Shown: positions 1 to 18,288 of the stretch, piece after piece
How the letters are laid out: the number at the start of each line of letters is the position of its first letter
How positions within the stretch are numbered: the first letter of the stretch is position 1
From: Haliclona indistincta
Lineage: Eukaryota; Porifera; Demospongiae; Haplosclerida; Chalinidae
Reading direction: 5' to 3'
Assembly: GCA_964017065.1 (NCBI GenBank)
Contig: OZ024787.1
Location: forward strand, 3,748,503-3,812,502
Length of the DNA: 64,000 nt
Notes under the pieces: generated by a model
Told to the model about the DNA's origin: nothing
Database searches by the model: none
The model's input: the letters and a program-made list of their open reading frames with translations, nothing else
Program-made: the position numbers and the translations under genes

Positions 1-1231
1 TTGTTTCAGCCATTGGTCTTGATGCTTTCCTTCCATCTCTCTCGCATCTAGACTGTTCCTGAGCTCTGCAATGGCTGCCCACAGCTCACCTGTTCTGTAA
101 GCACAAAGTGACTCACTAAGGCAATGGTTCTTCAACCAACCTTGCATCAACCATTCTAGAGAGATGATGCTCCTGTGTTACCAGCTCACCTGTCACACCA
201 TCCATCTGCCCAACAGTGTTGCTCTAAGAAAGAAAAATTACTAGTATGGTTATGTGAAACATGAACATGTTTTAAAATTTAAAAAATAATTATTTTTAAG
301 TCTCCATCGATTTACAAACAAAATTTTGCATTTTACTCGCTAAACATCATAATAATAACTATGCACAATTTTTGTGTATGTTTCATAGATTTCTCTACTG
401 TCAATAATATCACAAATTCCTCATACTTTATGGGACCACGATGTCAATATACAAGTTCCCATTCTCACCAGTGAAAGGTGTCCTGTCTCAAGATTTTGAA
501 CAGCTTTCCTCAATCTAGACAAGACAGCGTTTGTCTCCTGGTGTTGCTCTAGTAGTTCCTCCATCTTGTCTACACCTCCTTCCACTCTTGTTCCTTGACG
601 CCCGACCACCGTCTCAAGATGCATCTGCTGCTTTGCAAGGTGGTCCAGCTCTTCCTCGATTCTCAAGATCATCTTTCTCATTCTCTCCCTCTCCTCTATT
701 TGATGTCGATCAATCACTGCTTGAAATTCTCCAAAGGAATGACTAAGTTTCTTCACATCATCCGCCCCTCTTCTCTCATTCTCAGTTATTCGCTGTTCTA
801 GACGATGTGCTAGTGACGAATTAGCATCATAAGAGTCTCTCAGAGATCTCTCCATAATGTCACGTTGCTCTTTCCACTCATCTTGATGCTGCCTGAGGGC
901 TAAGGGTTTTGAGACAGACTGCATTCTGACCAGCTCCTCTAAAAAGAGCTGATGAGACTTCTCTAAAGCATTGATTCGCTTCTCCATATTGCCCAGTTCT
1001 TGGCTCTGGAGCCATCTTCCACCACCTCCTCCTCTTTCTTCGCGATGAGGGACAATTTCACGAGAAGCTATTTCTCTGTTAGGTGCATGTCTGCTGTTGG
1101 GCGTGAGAGGAGGCAAATGAGGCACTTGGCTTGTCCTGTGAAATGAGATCAATCATGAGAGGGTCCGGCAACATGGGTTTATGCTAAGTTTCGTACCTCA
1201 GTAGTCCTTCTCTATCTGTCCAGCCAGACAT
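1..1231 (-). CDS. Coiled-coil protein, 3' end missing at window edge
   Basis: Four exons can be joined on the minus strand: 1231-1197, 1135-469, 223-190 and 89-1, all with GT-AG borders and matching phases. Translation starts MSGWTDREGLLR and runs on for about 275 residues before the window ends. After a proline/arginine-rich head and a glycine run (about residues 42-50), the protein is almost wholly charged heptad-like helix, rich in E, Q, K, R and L, as in coiled-coil structural proteins. No catalytic or named domain is visible. It is divergent from FAM227 and shares a promoter with an X-box palindrome, so a ciliary or basal-body role is a reasonable inference, not a demonstration. I do not recognise the family. 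The reading frame continues past the donor at 468, but those residues lie in an intron. Confidence 0.7.
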
Positions 1232-1349
1232 GGTGATCCAGATCGTAGGGATTCAGCGCCAGTCAGCGCTTTCTCCTCGGTTTGTTTTTCTCTCGAGACT
1301 GCGTGGACGCGCTTTCCGCGAGTGCGTGGGCGTTGAATCGGCTTGTTAG

Positions 1350-1362
1350 GTTGCTAAGCAAC
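1350..1362. promoter_or_regulatory. RFX-type X-box palindrome
   Basis: The sequence GTTGCTAAGCAAC is a perfect inverted repeat (6+1+6) matching the X-box half-site pattern bound by RFX factors, which drive ciliary genes in animals. It lies between the divergent start codons of the coiled-coil gene (1231) and FAM227 (1395). It sits 2 bp before an in-frame upstream ATG at 1365, which makes 1395 the likelier FAM227 start. Binding is inferred. Confidence 0.55.
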
Positions 1363-1394
1363 GTATGGGTGCAGCTGGCGCCTGCAACTATACA

Positions 1395-4300
1395 ATGGCC
1401 GAGCTAACGTTCACAGAATCCATGAGGAGCCCTCTCCACAAGTCTCGCACGAGGTGCTTCTCTCCGTTGGATAAATCACCAAGTGTAAAATGTGAGATCA
1501 AATATCATTATAATACACAGACAGTGCTGCAGACAGTCTGATTGCAACTTTTATCTTGGTGGGATTCTTGCATAGGTGAAGTGGTAGGTAGCATGAGTGC
1601 TGTGAATGCTCAGATTAGCCATTCCGGGCTCAAAGGTGACTTTAGTTTGCGACCTCTAGTTTCTGATATAGCAATGGGCGACAGGCATCCACCACCTGCA
1701 AGAAAAGACCAGGTAAGCAACTTGATGTGTGCTAAACGTTATCGAAATTGTTGCAGCATGACCATACAGACAAGAAGAAAGGAGAGGAAGAAGAGCAAGC
1801 AGCTTTGGTTGAGGTAACCAAAGCTAATCCTATAATTGTCTTTTTAATCTTGTCACAATAGCTAGCTAAGTTCCCCGGCTACTCTCAGTCTCGCTCAACA
1901 CCTCTACCACGTGATATCAATACTCTTAGTCACTTGAAGCTTGTCACTGCTGCCCAGCTACACTTGAAAACAAAGGTAACACTACATCACTGGGTCTTAC
2001 TATGTACTTGCATGGTTTAGGCATAGATAAATGGGGTATAAGTCATACTTTTTCAATACATGTACCAACCCTAAATCTCTTGCATTTTTGTTAAAATGTT
2101 TTTATTACTTGTTTATCTATGCTTTAGGACTTATACATGTAAATGCCTAATGTGTTTGTGTGTGTTAATTATGATATTTTTTAGTGTTGTTTTAGTAGCC
2201 ATTTTTAATTTTAGTTTAGTTTTAGTATTAGTAAGGGTTTGGAATTTCATTATAGTTTAGTTTTAGTTTTAGTAAAGTTGCCTTAAAAGTTTTAGTTTAG
2301 TATTAGTTTTAGTAACACATGAAAATTAATGTAGTATAATGAGATGAATGAATAGACGTGTTATACGTGACAATTATTGAAGATTAGCTATATTGTACAT
2401 TGTAATATAACGCCTGGCATTGAACAGAGACTGAGTCACTAAAGTAGCCACTTGTTGCCTTAGTAGTAAGTTATTATTTTAGTTTAGTATTAGTTTTAGT
2501 TAAGGTTTAGGTACTAAATATAGTTTAGTTTTAGTTTAGTAAACTAAAACAAATTTCCTTAAACTAAAAGGGTTTTAGTATTAGTTTTAGTTAACCAAAA
2601 CAACACTAAATTATTTTTATTTTTTATAATTATGCATGAAATGTAAGGAGCACATAAAATAGCTAACAGCTAATAGTCAAAATGTGATCCAATACTAAGA
2701 AAATAAAGGGTAGATAAGTTGTTTAAATAAAGTAAGATTAATGGTCTCTATTGGTAAATTGTTCCAAAGTTGGTATGTGGTATAGTGAGCAGATGACAAA
2801 TTTTTTTTCTGCAGCCTACATTTAAAAAGTACTGGGAGCAAATATTCTATAGCTCTGATGTACAGACTATATTTCTTGACATGTTCTGGTGGTACTTTAT
2901 CCACAGATATCAGGTTTGAGCAGCATGCTATAAACCGTAAAATAGTGCATTTTTGAACGCCTCTTCCTTCTTCATTCACAGCCTGAACTGAACGATATTC
3001 AAGACTGTTTATTTACTCGAGTGTCTGACTGCTACATACAAATTCTCACCGACGAGGAAGAGAACGCACAGAAGAGAAAGAACGTATTTCTCAAGGTACA
3101 GTAACTTCGTGTCAAAATTGAAACTAAATTAATATTATTCATCGACCTAACTCGGTGCAATTGAGTACAATGCTTAGTTTGTGTCATGTGCATCAGTTTC
3201 TAACAAACATTTTAATAGAAATGCTTTAGGGTGTCGAAAAGTATGGAAACAAGATTGTGAAAAGTAAACAAGATTTGAAATTAAAAGGATTGTAACAATA
3301 GCAGTGTAATGCTACCTCCCTATTAAATTAACCACAACTATCGAAAGCAGTTAATTTCACAACCTTGTTTCCATACTTTTTCTAATACACCAGTATCATG
3401 GCTCAATAGACCTGTCTCTCACTAACCTTGTTCATGTAATAGTAGTTACTCTAGACCCTCTGTAGTTTTACAACATAATTAGTTTATAATTTTATCCAAC
3501 AGTTGTTTCCGGATGCGTTGGCTCAGAGTATCTACAGTGGGTTCATTCATGCATTCCCCACTTCATGGAACAGTTTTGATGAACAGTTCAGATCAGACCT
3601 CAGCATCATCATCTCATTGTGGTTCACAGGTAGGCACAGTGCATACTGCATTGTCTTCGTGCTATTGTTGTGCTCTAGGAACCAAGTGTCAGCCAGACAT
3701 GTGCAAGTGGTGGAACATGCGAGCACTAGAGCCCAAGAACCTGATGAAGGTCTGCAGTACTGACAGCAACAGCAGCAGTGAGCAGTCCAGCACAGGAACA
3801 GCTAGCAGATGTAAATCTAGAAAACGTGAGTAAGTTTAAGTTCAGCATGCACTTAACACCCATTAATTTCATGCATGAATACTACATGTAATCACAAGAA
3901 TTTATTGCATAAAAACATGCAGTGGGGTTTAATCTAGACGACTTGTTGAGGGAAGCAGATCAGCTCGCTGAGGAAGAGGCTAGCAAAAGAGAAAGAGTGG
4001 AACAAAGCGGAGATGGTGAGGGAAGTGAAAAAGGAGAAAGGGGAACAGGATCTGAAACCGACAGCATTACTACAGAGGCAGTGAAGTGCAGCAACAAACC
4101 AACTGGTCCCAGCCAGCAACCTCCTGTCAGACAACAGCAGGCCCAGCTACATGCAAATGGAGCCACACCACAACATCAGGAACCAAAGAAACGGGAGACA
4201 CAGAAATTGGCAAGACTGAAGGAGGAGACATCACAGGTGCATTGAATAATAGTTCACTGTTCACAAGTGTGTACATGCTTAAAGTGCACAAGCTTACTGG

Positions 4301-5170
4301 ACTATAAGGAAGTGATGATGCATGAATTAGTCAACAAGCTTCCTGCAATATTGAAACGAGAGTGTCCTTCATGCAATAATAGTTGACTATCCTTTATCGT
4401 GTGCATATGTACCTGGAAATTGCTATACAGCAGTAAATTGTCATAATTTTGACAACACTTACTGCTTGTGTGCACTTTATGCAGACACTGACTGGGCCTG
4501 GATTTGAGCACGTTGTCTTCGATATCTTTGGCAAGAGTCCTCTTGTTCAGCACTTCCTCAATCGCAGTCGACTAATCTATCACTGTGGCTATTCTCGCCT
4601 TCTCTCTAGGACAGAAATCGTTCAGCTACCTCCTCCGGACAGCACAACTTACAGCGACGTTCTCAAATCATCATACCAACATAGCCGCGAGACGAAAGCT
4701 CAATTTGACAAGTACTAACTATCCTGTGTATTTTAGGTTATCATGATTTTAATTTCAGGTGCTACTTTTCTTTGAAAGAAAGTATGGCTAAGTGTGAGCG
4801 TGAACGACGTGACACGTCTCTGAGGCATCAAAAGTGAGTGGAAATTTCACAGTGCACATAGCTTGAAATCTTTCTACAGGGAAGTCAGTCTACTGCTATC
4901 GAACACTAAAGAACTGAAGAGACTGGGCTACAAATTGACACTGCAACTGCAAGTCAGTGCTATAACACCTTACCTCACTCTAATTAGGCACCATTCTCAC
5001 ATTTGTAACAGAGCTAGGATTGATTTGCACCCATGTACAGTAGTAAAAACGTTTTTGCATAATTATTTATTCTCTCTTTCTCCACTCAGGATGAAAAGCT
5101 AGTAGGCAAGAAGCAGCGTGAAATCATCAATAAAGAAATAGCAAACTCTTTAAAGAGACTGTCTACATAA
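1395..5170 (+). CDS. FAM227: FAM227 family protein (FWWh domain)
   Basis: Twelve exons join cleanly: 1395-1491, 1576-1712, 1757-1813, 1862-1975, 2982-3095, 3503-3629, 3679-3825, 3923-4236, 4485-4711, 4759-4833, 4880-4952 and 5090-5170. The total is 1563 nt, or 520 residues, close to the usual FAM227A/B length. The FWWh region is recognisable: LFPDALAQSIYSGFIHAFP, then SLWFTG, then CKWWNMRALEP, followed by an acidic low-complexity stretch and the family's C-terminal GKSPLVQHFL block. The molecular function of FAM227 is not established; the human genes are described as testis- and cilia-associated. I cannot tell the A from the B paralogue. An in-frame ATG at 1365 would add ten residues. The 1-kb intron 4 and the intron before exon 6 carry small transposons. 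Confidence 0.85.
2184..2606. mobile_element. MITE with TA target site in FAM227 intron 4
   Basis: Terminal inverted repeats GTGTTGTTTT and AAAACAACAC are each flanked by TA. The 423-bp body is mostly degenerate TTTTAGT/TTAG repeats in one orientation, turning to the complementary ACTAAAAC near 2540. It has no coding capacity. The TA flanks suggest a Tc1/mariner-type origin. The repeat-rich core is unusual. Confidence 0.55.
3229..3393. mobile_element. Short mariner-like MITE in FAM227 intron 5
   Basis: A 165-bp element has imperfect inverted ends sharing AGTATGGAAACAAG and TTGTGAAA on both arms, and is flanked by TA on each side. No open reading frame spans it. Size, TIRs and TA flanks fit a non-autonomous Tc1/mariner derivative. 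Confidence 0.55.
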
Positions 5171-5640
5171 GAAATATCTCACACATTCACTACCACTAAT
5201 TACTGGCTAAGCTACCGACAGTAAAGCTTTTAGCAGAAACACTTGTATAGTGAACTTCCTAATTGATGTTTGCTAACTTACAGCAGCTTGGTATTTACTG
5301 AGTGTTGTGTAACTGTGTGGGTTGCAGACAATAGCTGACAGCTAGCACAAAACAACTTTAAGCACATGGATCGCACTTACGATTTCTTCCACATGAGCAA
5401 GGGAGAAAAATGTCGATCACGAGAGTAGCTAGACGTCACTCACCAAGGAGTTGGGTTAAGAGACAAAGTAATGAGGGTCCAGCAGGCAGCAACACCAGCT
5501 CACTAAGCCGTTCTAAATTTGAAAATCACACAGCTGTTACTCTCTCTGCAGTGTGGAGTCTAGCAATCATTAATAACTTAACAGACTGGATTTTACATGT
5601 TTTCAAATGTGTACAACTGTAGTCATCGTCCTAATAATTT
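5171..5640. other. Convergent intergenic spacer
   Basis: This separates the stop codons of FAM227 (+) and NDUFAB1 (-). It is presumably shared 3' untranslated sequence. I see no gene, repeat or conserved motif in it. Confidence 0.5.
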
Positions 5641-6281
<641 letters not shown>

Positions 6282-6328
6282 CTTGATACTCTCTACTGAG
6301 AACAAACTGTGAGCAAATTGCTGAAATC

Positions 6329-6364
6329 ACGTGTCTTATGCAAGAGTCCTCGTGACGTCACGTG
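6329..6364. promoter_or_regulatory. CRE and E-box palindromes in the NDUFAB1/NUDCD3 promoter
   Basis: The 174-bp gap between the divergent start codons contains CACGTG at 6329-6334, TGACGTCA at 6353-6360 and a second CACGTG overlapping it at 6359-6364. These are textbook CREB/ATF and bHLH-zip (USF/MYC-type) sites. They are palindromic and could serve both genes. Function is inferred from sequence only. Confidence 0.5.
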
Positions 6365-6455
6365 GTTATCCCGTGTTTAGTCCTTGCTCTAGAATCGTCC
6401 ATTTTCTACGACTTTTCTTCTTCGTCGTTACAAAGTTTTACCCATATCGTTCATT

Positions 6456-8569
6456 ATGAGTTCTGGTAACTTGTGGGGAGACAACGATGTGTTTGACAGC
6501 GCTCTGATGGGGATTCTGCAGCAATGCGGAAAGATACAGCCATTTCTAGAAGTTCTCTTCTCCTTTCTGTCCAGACGAACTGACTTCTACATTATCATGG
6601 AGACAGAGACGGCTAAGATGGGATTTCCCAACGGTGTAGCACTTAACATGGTGATGCAGGTAAGAAAGAAAAATAGTAATAAAATGGTAATTTTGTTTTC
6701 CTCTTTTCAGGCTTTCAAGAAGTTTGAGATCCTCACTCGAAAGAGAGAAGCAGAACTGATGCGCGAGGCAGAGACGCGGCGTATCGACCTGATGACGGAC
6801 GACATGGAGGCGTCTCCTAAGCTTGACATACCGACTACAGCTGAGGAACACATTCGTCAACTCACCAAAGTCTCTCCCGGCTCTAAAGGCTCAACGTCCA
6901 GTGCCTCTAAAGTCACTCCAGCTCTGCCGGAGGCTTTGTCTACAACACAAGAGCGTTCATCACAGCCCACAGCTTCAACCAAACCTGCTTCTTCCTCAGA
7001 GGTAGCTGACAGTAAAGCAGCCAGCTCTCCCTCTTCGCCTCCCAAAGGGGCTTCCGGCAAGGACTCGGTCAGTCTATCGTCTGACACTTTCAATGGCGCC
7101 CAGACAGAGTCCTATACCTGGTCCCAGACCATTACTGATCTTGATATCCGGGCGCCCATTCCACCTGGAGTGACAGCCAAGGATGTAAGCGTAGTCATCG
7201 CCAAGGATCATCTTAAAGTAGAACTCATCAAACCGAAGAAGCAAGTGAGTTTGGAGTAGCTTGTGCACTCATGACGGAAGAGTTGATTTCTTAAAGATGG
7301 TACAGTGTACATGAATTGCTACATGCTCGATGGAAATCTCCGCGACTGTTTAGAAGGAAAACACGATTTCCTTTTTAGCATTTCAATTTGGCGGTTACAT
7401 CGCCCAAATTTTTTAACTTGTTTTCCCATGTTCGGTAGTCCCCATATTTGAGATTTTTTGTTCCGCTTTTCTAAATTAGGCGTAACGAACACCCTTGTTT
7501 AGTAGTTTAAATTCATTATCAGAGACTCCAGATAAAGTGAGGTACATGTACTTGGTGTCCAATGGTGTGTGATTTGAAGGATGGTCTCTTTCTTTGTTAA
7601 TTTTTGGATTGCTTGCTGTCAAGAAGTTGTAGCTTTTTGGTTTTCACAATTTTCTACCTCTGCCTTTTCAAGCATTATTGTTGTCATCCTCATAGCTTTC
7701 TGTTGGCTTGGGTTGAGTTGTGAGCGTGCTGTAAAGGTGCCGCATGGATCTGATCACTGTTGACAATGGAGGTTGTGTGTCATGTCCCATCAAATGGTGA
7801 CAGACCTAAGGTGTTCTTAGAAAGCTTTTTGCCTCCTATAATGTTATCGTGTGTTTGCTTGCAACATGTTAAAGCTATGGTGTTTGTTTACGAGGACCTC
7901 GAAGCTTTTGGTCTGTTTAGTGTTTATGCAGCTTTCCAGCCCACAGTAGTACTATGTGGTGTTCACAGTATCCTCTAAAGATTATACTGCATTCAACTGA
8001 ACGTCATATGTAGTATACATGTACCTGGAATTAGTTGTTGCATGGAAGTTTACTATTAGTGCATAGCGTATTATTCATTTCCGGTTAAAAAAACAACAAC
8101 TTTAAAATGTGAGCTATTGCGTGTTTATTGGTGATGCAGGTTTTGGTGGAGGGTTCTCTACTGAATCGTGTTAAGGTAGAGGATTCCATGTGGAGTGTGG
8201 ACAAAGCTAGCCACCACATCTTCATCAACCTCGAGAAGCAGAAAGAGACAATGTGGAAGTCTGTCTTCCAAGGAGAGGAGGGGATCGATCTGACCAAGGT
8301 GGACACCACGCGTGATATCAGTGATTTCGATCAGGAAGCACAGGCCGCAATACAGAGGGTCACCTTTGATCACCAGATGAAGATGATGGGTAAACCAACT
8401 AGTAGTGAACAGGTCAGTTTAAACTTTCCGCCTCTTCAAAGTTCCTTACTAACTTTTCTATTCACAGAAAGCGCACGACATCTTACGCAAGGCATGGGAC
8501 GCTCCCGGATCTCCATTCAAAGGCACACCATTCGATCCAACACGAGTGAACATTGCAGGCGTTTGGTGA
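6456..8569 (+). CDS. NUDCD3: NudC domain-containing protein 3
   Basis: Four exons (6456-6659, 6711-7244, 8140-8412 and 8468-8569) encode 370 residues; the human protein has 361. The N-terminal helical region (residues 1-115) includes FDSALMGILQQCGKIQPFLE and the charged KKFEILTRKREAEL segment. A Ser/Pro/Thr-rich linker follows, then the CS (p23-like) domain from YTWSQTITDLDIRAPIPPGV through LVEGSLLNRVKVEDSMWSVD. The end, DPTRVNIAGVW, is typical of the family. NUDCD3 is an HSP90 co-chaperone that stabilises dynein intermediate chain and other beta-propeller clients in the cytosol. The intron between exons 2 and 3 interrupts the CS domain and shows no other feature. Confidence 0.93.
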
Positions 8570-8694
8570 ACTGACTTACTGTTCCCGCCATTCCTGTGAA
8601 TTTGAATTCTTGTTTGCATGCATGCTGTATGTTTGTGAATTTCTAAGGTCAAACCCCGCCTTCTAAAAAAACACGAGGTCACCTCACGAGAACG

Positions 8695-9876
8695 ATGAAC
8701 GGTGAAAGCGCTCCCTTGGACCTAGCTAGTTTCTCTGTGTCCAGGCGGACTGGATTTATGCCGGAGAGAGGCGCTGTTCTTCGTCTCCCTGCCTACTACG
8801 AGAGATGGGAGGTGCTGATAGATCGCCTGCAGGAACTGATCAAGACGGGAGGGATACGCGATGGAGTCCTGGCTCTTCCTCAGCTCGTGGTAGACGAGGA
8901 GCGACTCTCCACGGAGGCTCAATGGTGGAGGGCTTATGTAGTACTCACGTTTCTAGGACAGGCGTACCTCTGGTGCGAAGGAGAGAAGGGGTTAGTCTCT
9001 GAAATACCTAGTGCCTTAGCTGTTCCATGGTGGATGGTTGCATCTCATTTAGACATGCCGCCTGTTATAACCTATGCTAGCACTACACTGTATAACTGGA
9101 CTCTCAAGGATCCAGGTGCCGAGATCACAGCATCAAATTTGTCCTCGATGGTGACCTTTTCAGGCACCCGTGATGAGGAATGGTTCTATCTGGTACCTCT
9201 CTTGATAGAGATGGCTGCAGCTCCAGGCCTGCAGGCTATCGTGGATGCATCCAAGGCTATACATTTAAAGAACAATGCTGCTTTACTTTGTTGCATGCAG
9301 CAAATAAACACGTCCTTAGTAAACATGAAGGCTGAGTTTAACAGAATACTCGAAGAGTGTGCTCCCAGTGTATTTTACAATGAGATTCGTCCTTTTCAAG
9401 CTGGCTCAAAAGGGCTGGATTCTTTACCTAATGGTCTTGTATATGAAGGAGTTGACGCAGAGCCTAAAATGTATCCAGGAGCCAGTGCAGCTCAAAGCTC
9501 TTCGCTGCCTGCTTTTGATATTTTCCTTGGAGTAGAACATTCCGGAAAAGACCTTGAGTTTCTCAAAATTCAACGTAGTCACATGCCCCGCCCTCATAGA
9601 AAATTTCTCCAGGAGTTAGCACGGCAACCGTCAGTAAGAACCTACATCAAACAAAGCGGAGACAAAATCCTCGTCCGTTGCTACAACAATGCTTTGACTC
9701 ACTTAACCGATTTCCGAACCAACCATGTCATTATTGTGACCAAGTACATAGTGCTCCAGAAAGGGACAAATTCGAACGCTAGCTTAGAGACCAAAGGCAC
9801 AGGTGGAACAGACTTCATGCAGTTTCTAAAACAAGTCAGAGATGACGTGAAAAATTTGACGCTGTCAGAAAAATAA
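8695..9876 (+). CDS. IDO: Indoleamine 2,3-dioxygenase
   Basis: This is one uninterrupted frame of 393 residues, against 403 for human IDO1. Family landmarks run throughout: FYLVPLLIEMAAAPGLQAI, then FYNEIRPFQAGSKG, whose F and R align with human F226 and R231 of the substrate pocket, then GLVYEG and SAAQSSSLPAFDIFLG. MPRPHRKFLQEL contains the proximal haem histidine, and KGTGGTDFMQFLKQVRD is the mobile active-site loop. The enzyme would open the indole ring of tryptophan to N-formylkynurenine, the first step of the kynurenine pathway, in the cytosol. It starts 125 bp after the NUDCD3 stop on the same strand. All neighbours except THOC1 are split by introns, so its lack of introns suggests intron loss or a retrogene. 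Confidence 0.93.
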   Translation: MNGESAPLDLASFSVSRRTGFMPERGAVLRLPAYYERWEVLIDRLQELIKTGGIRDGVLALPQLVVDEERLSTEAQWWRAYVVLTFLGQAYLWCEGEKGLVSEIPSALAVPWWMVASHLDMPPVITYASTTLYNWTLKDPGAEITASNLSSMVTFSGTRDEEWFYLVPLLIEMAAAPGLQAIVDASKAIHLKNNAALLCCMQQINTSLVNMKAEFNRILEECAPSVFYNEIRPFQAGSKGLDSLPNGLVYEGVDAEPKMYPGASAAQSSSLPAFDIFLGVEHSGKDLEFLKIQRSHMPRPHRKFLQELARQPSVRTYIKQSGDKILVRCYNNALTHLTDFRTNHVIIVTKYIVLQKGTNSNASLETKGTGGTDFMQFLKQVRDDVKNLTLSEK

Positions 9877-11055
9877 CTTTTTGAATAACTTTTGTATCAG
9901 TGGTTTGTATAATTGTATTTGCTTTGTATGATTCAAATTTTCAACACACATACTAGATTTGCTAATACTGATGTGTTGATAAAAAAATTAAGGAAATTGC
10001 AATTATCAGCATTAGTTGAGAGATGGTATCAGTTACATGTACATGTACACATCCCATTTATGAATATCTGAATTATGCAACTATGATGATGGGTATATAT
10101 AATGGAATCCTAGATATCCATCCCACGTCATGTGGGTGAATTTTTTCAGCATAGATCCACATCCTGTGCCAGTAACTCCTATCCACACCCTGGACTGCCT
10201 CATCAAAGCGAGTGTTGGCTGTTTGGACATTTTCCCAACACTGAAACCAATAGTTCCAATGAAGTGTGTCTCAGGCTATACTTTCAATAGACAGACCAAC
10301 ATTTTCTTCCCTCATTTTTCAACCCCTCCTTCCTTCCTGGTCCCTTTGAGCTTCCGTTTGTACAAGAGACCACAGAACCAACCATAGGTGTTTATTGGTG
10401 AAGATGGGGGCATATTTGCAGCCCCCTCCAGTAGCCCATGGAGACCGTTTCTATAGCAGTGTGCAACTAAAATCAAACAGAACCGCCTCAAAGGCTGTCT
10501 TTGTACAGCTAAAATTACACATTGTATCTTTAGAGATAAGCTTAGTTCAAATGGGCACTAGACAGAGGTGTAGTACATCTACTAGCAGGAGTCAGCTGCT
10601 ATAAATGCAATATACCTTAGCTGGCTTTGAAGCTCATCAGTTGAAAAGGTTTACCATATCTCTCATTCTGTATAGCGTATCGGATTTCTCACACCATCGA
10701 TGACTATGATAGGTTTCCGGTCAACCGCATCATGCCTCGTTGGCGATGTTTCCATCACAGTTTGATTGCCCGCATGCGCTCATCTGCAGCTTTTCATGAG
10801 AATCATAGTGCAACAGAATTCTTCTATCTTGTAAGCATACTGGCAAGCCTTGAAAGTCACATAATCATCATAATCATCCGTGCACACTCTCACCGCATGA
10901 ATTTTTGAATTTTAATTTAGGCGGGATTGGAATTTTTGGAGGCGGGGCAGGTGAATAGTTGTGCAATCATTATAAAAGGCGATTAGGTGATCATTTCACA
11001 ATCCGTTCCTTTTTTAGTGTCACGGTCAGTGGTTGTCAGCCATCATTGTCAAGCC
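9877..11055. other. Intergenic region between IDO and cytohesin
   Basis: This holds the IDO 3' end and the cytohesin 5' flank. Short frames at 10130-10604 have no recognisable content. A segment at 10675-10830 lies between a possible acceptor and a GTAAGC donor but gives no known domain. No repeat or transposon is evident. Confidence 0.4.
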
Positions 11056-18051
<6,996 letters not shown>

Positions 18052-18082
18052 CAAATTGTACTCGTGATTGTGTGTGTGTGAA

Positions 18083-18088
18083 AATAAA
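18083..18088 (+). terminator. Poly(A) signal of cytohesin
   Basis: AATAAA lies 32 bp after the cytohesin stop codon and is the only canonical signal close by, implying a very short 3' UTR. The gene converges on THOC1, whose stop is at 18289. Confidence 0.5.
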
Positions 18089-18288
18089 TATTATGCTCTG
18101 TCTCTGTCTGTTGCCTCAACCTGTATTCTGTTTTGTAAACAAAGTTCTAATTTAAAAGATTATCTCACTTCCTCATGTTGAAGTAACAAGAATTATCACA
18201 TTGTATTATACAACGAAAATAATGTATTAACTGGCACCAAAGCATTGTTGCTGTACAGAATACATGTGTGTGTACACATGAGCTATTG

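Noticed and set aside
10675..10831. Possible exon between TATAG and GTAAGC reading DDYDRFPVNRIMPRW
   Set aside because: No recognised homology, no adjoining exon in phase with the cytohesin start, and no other support.
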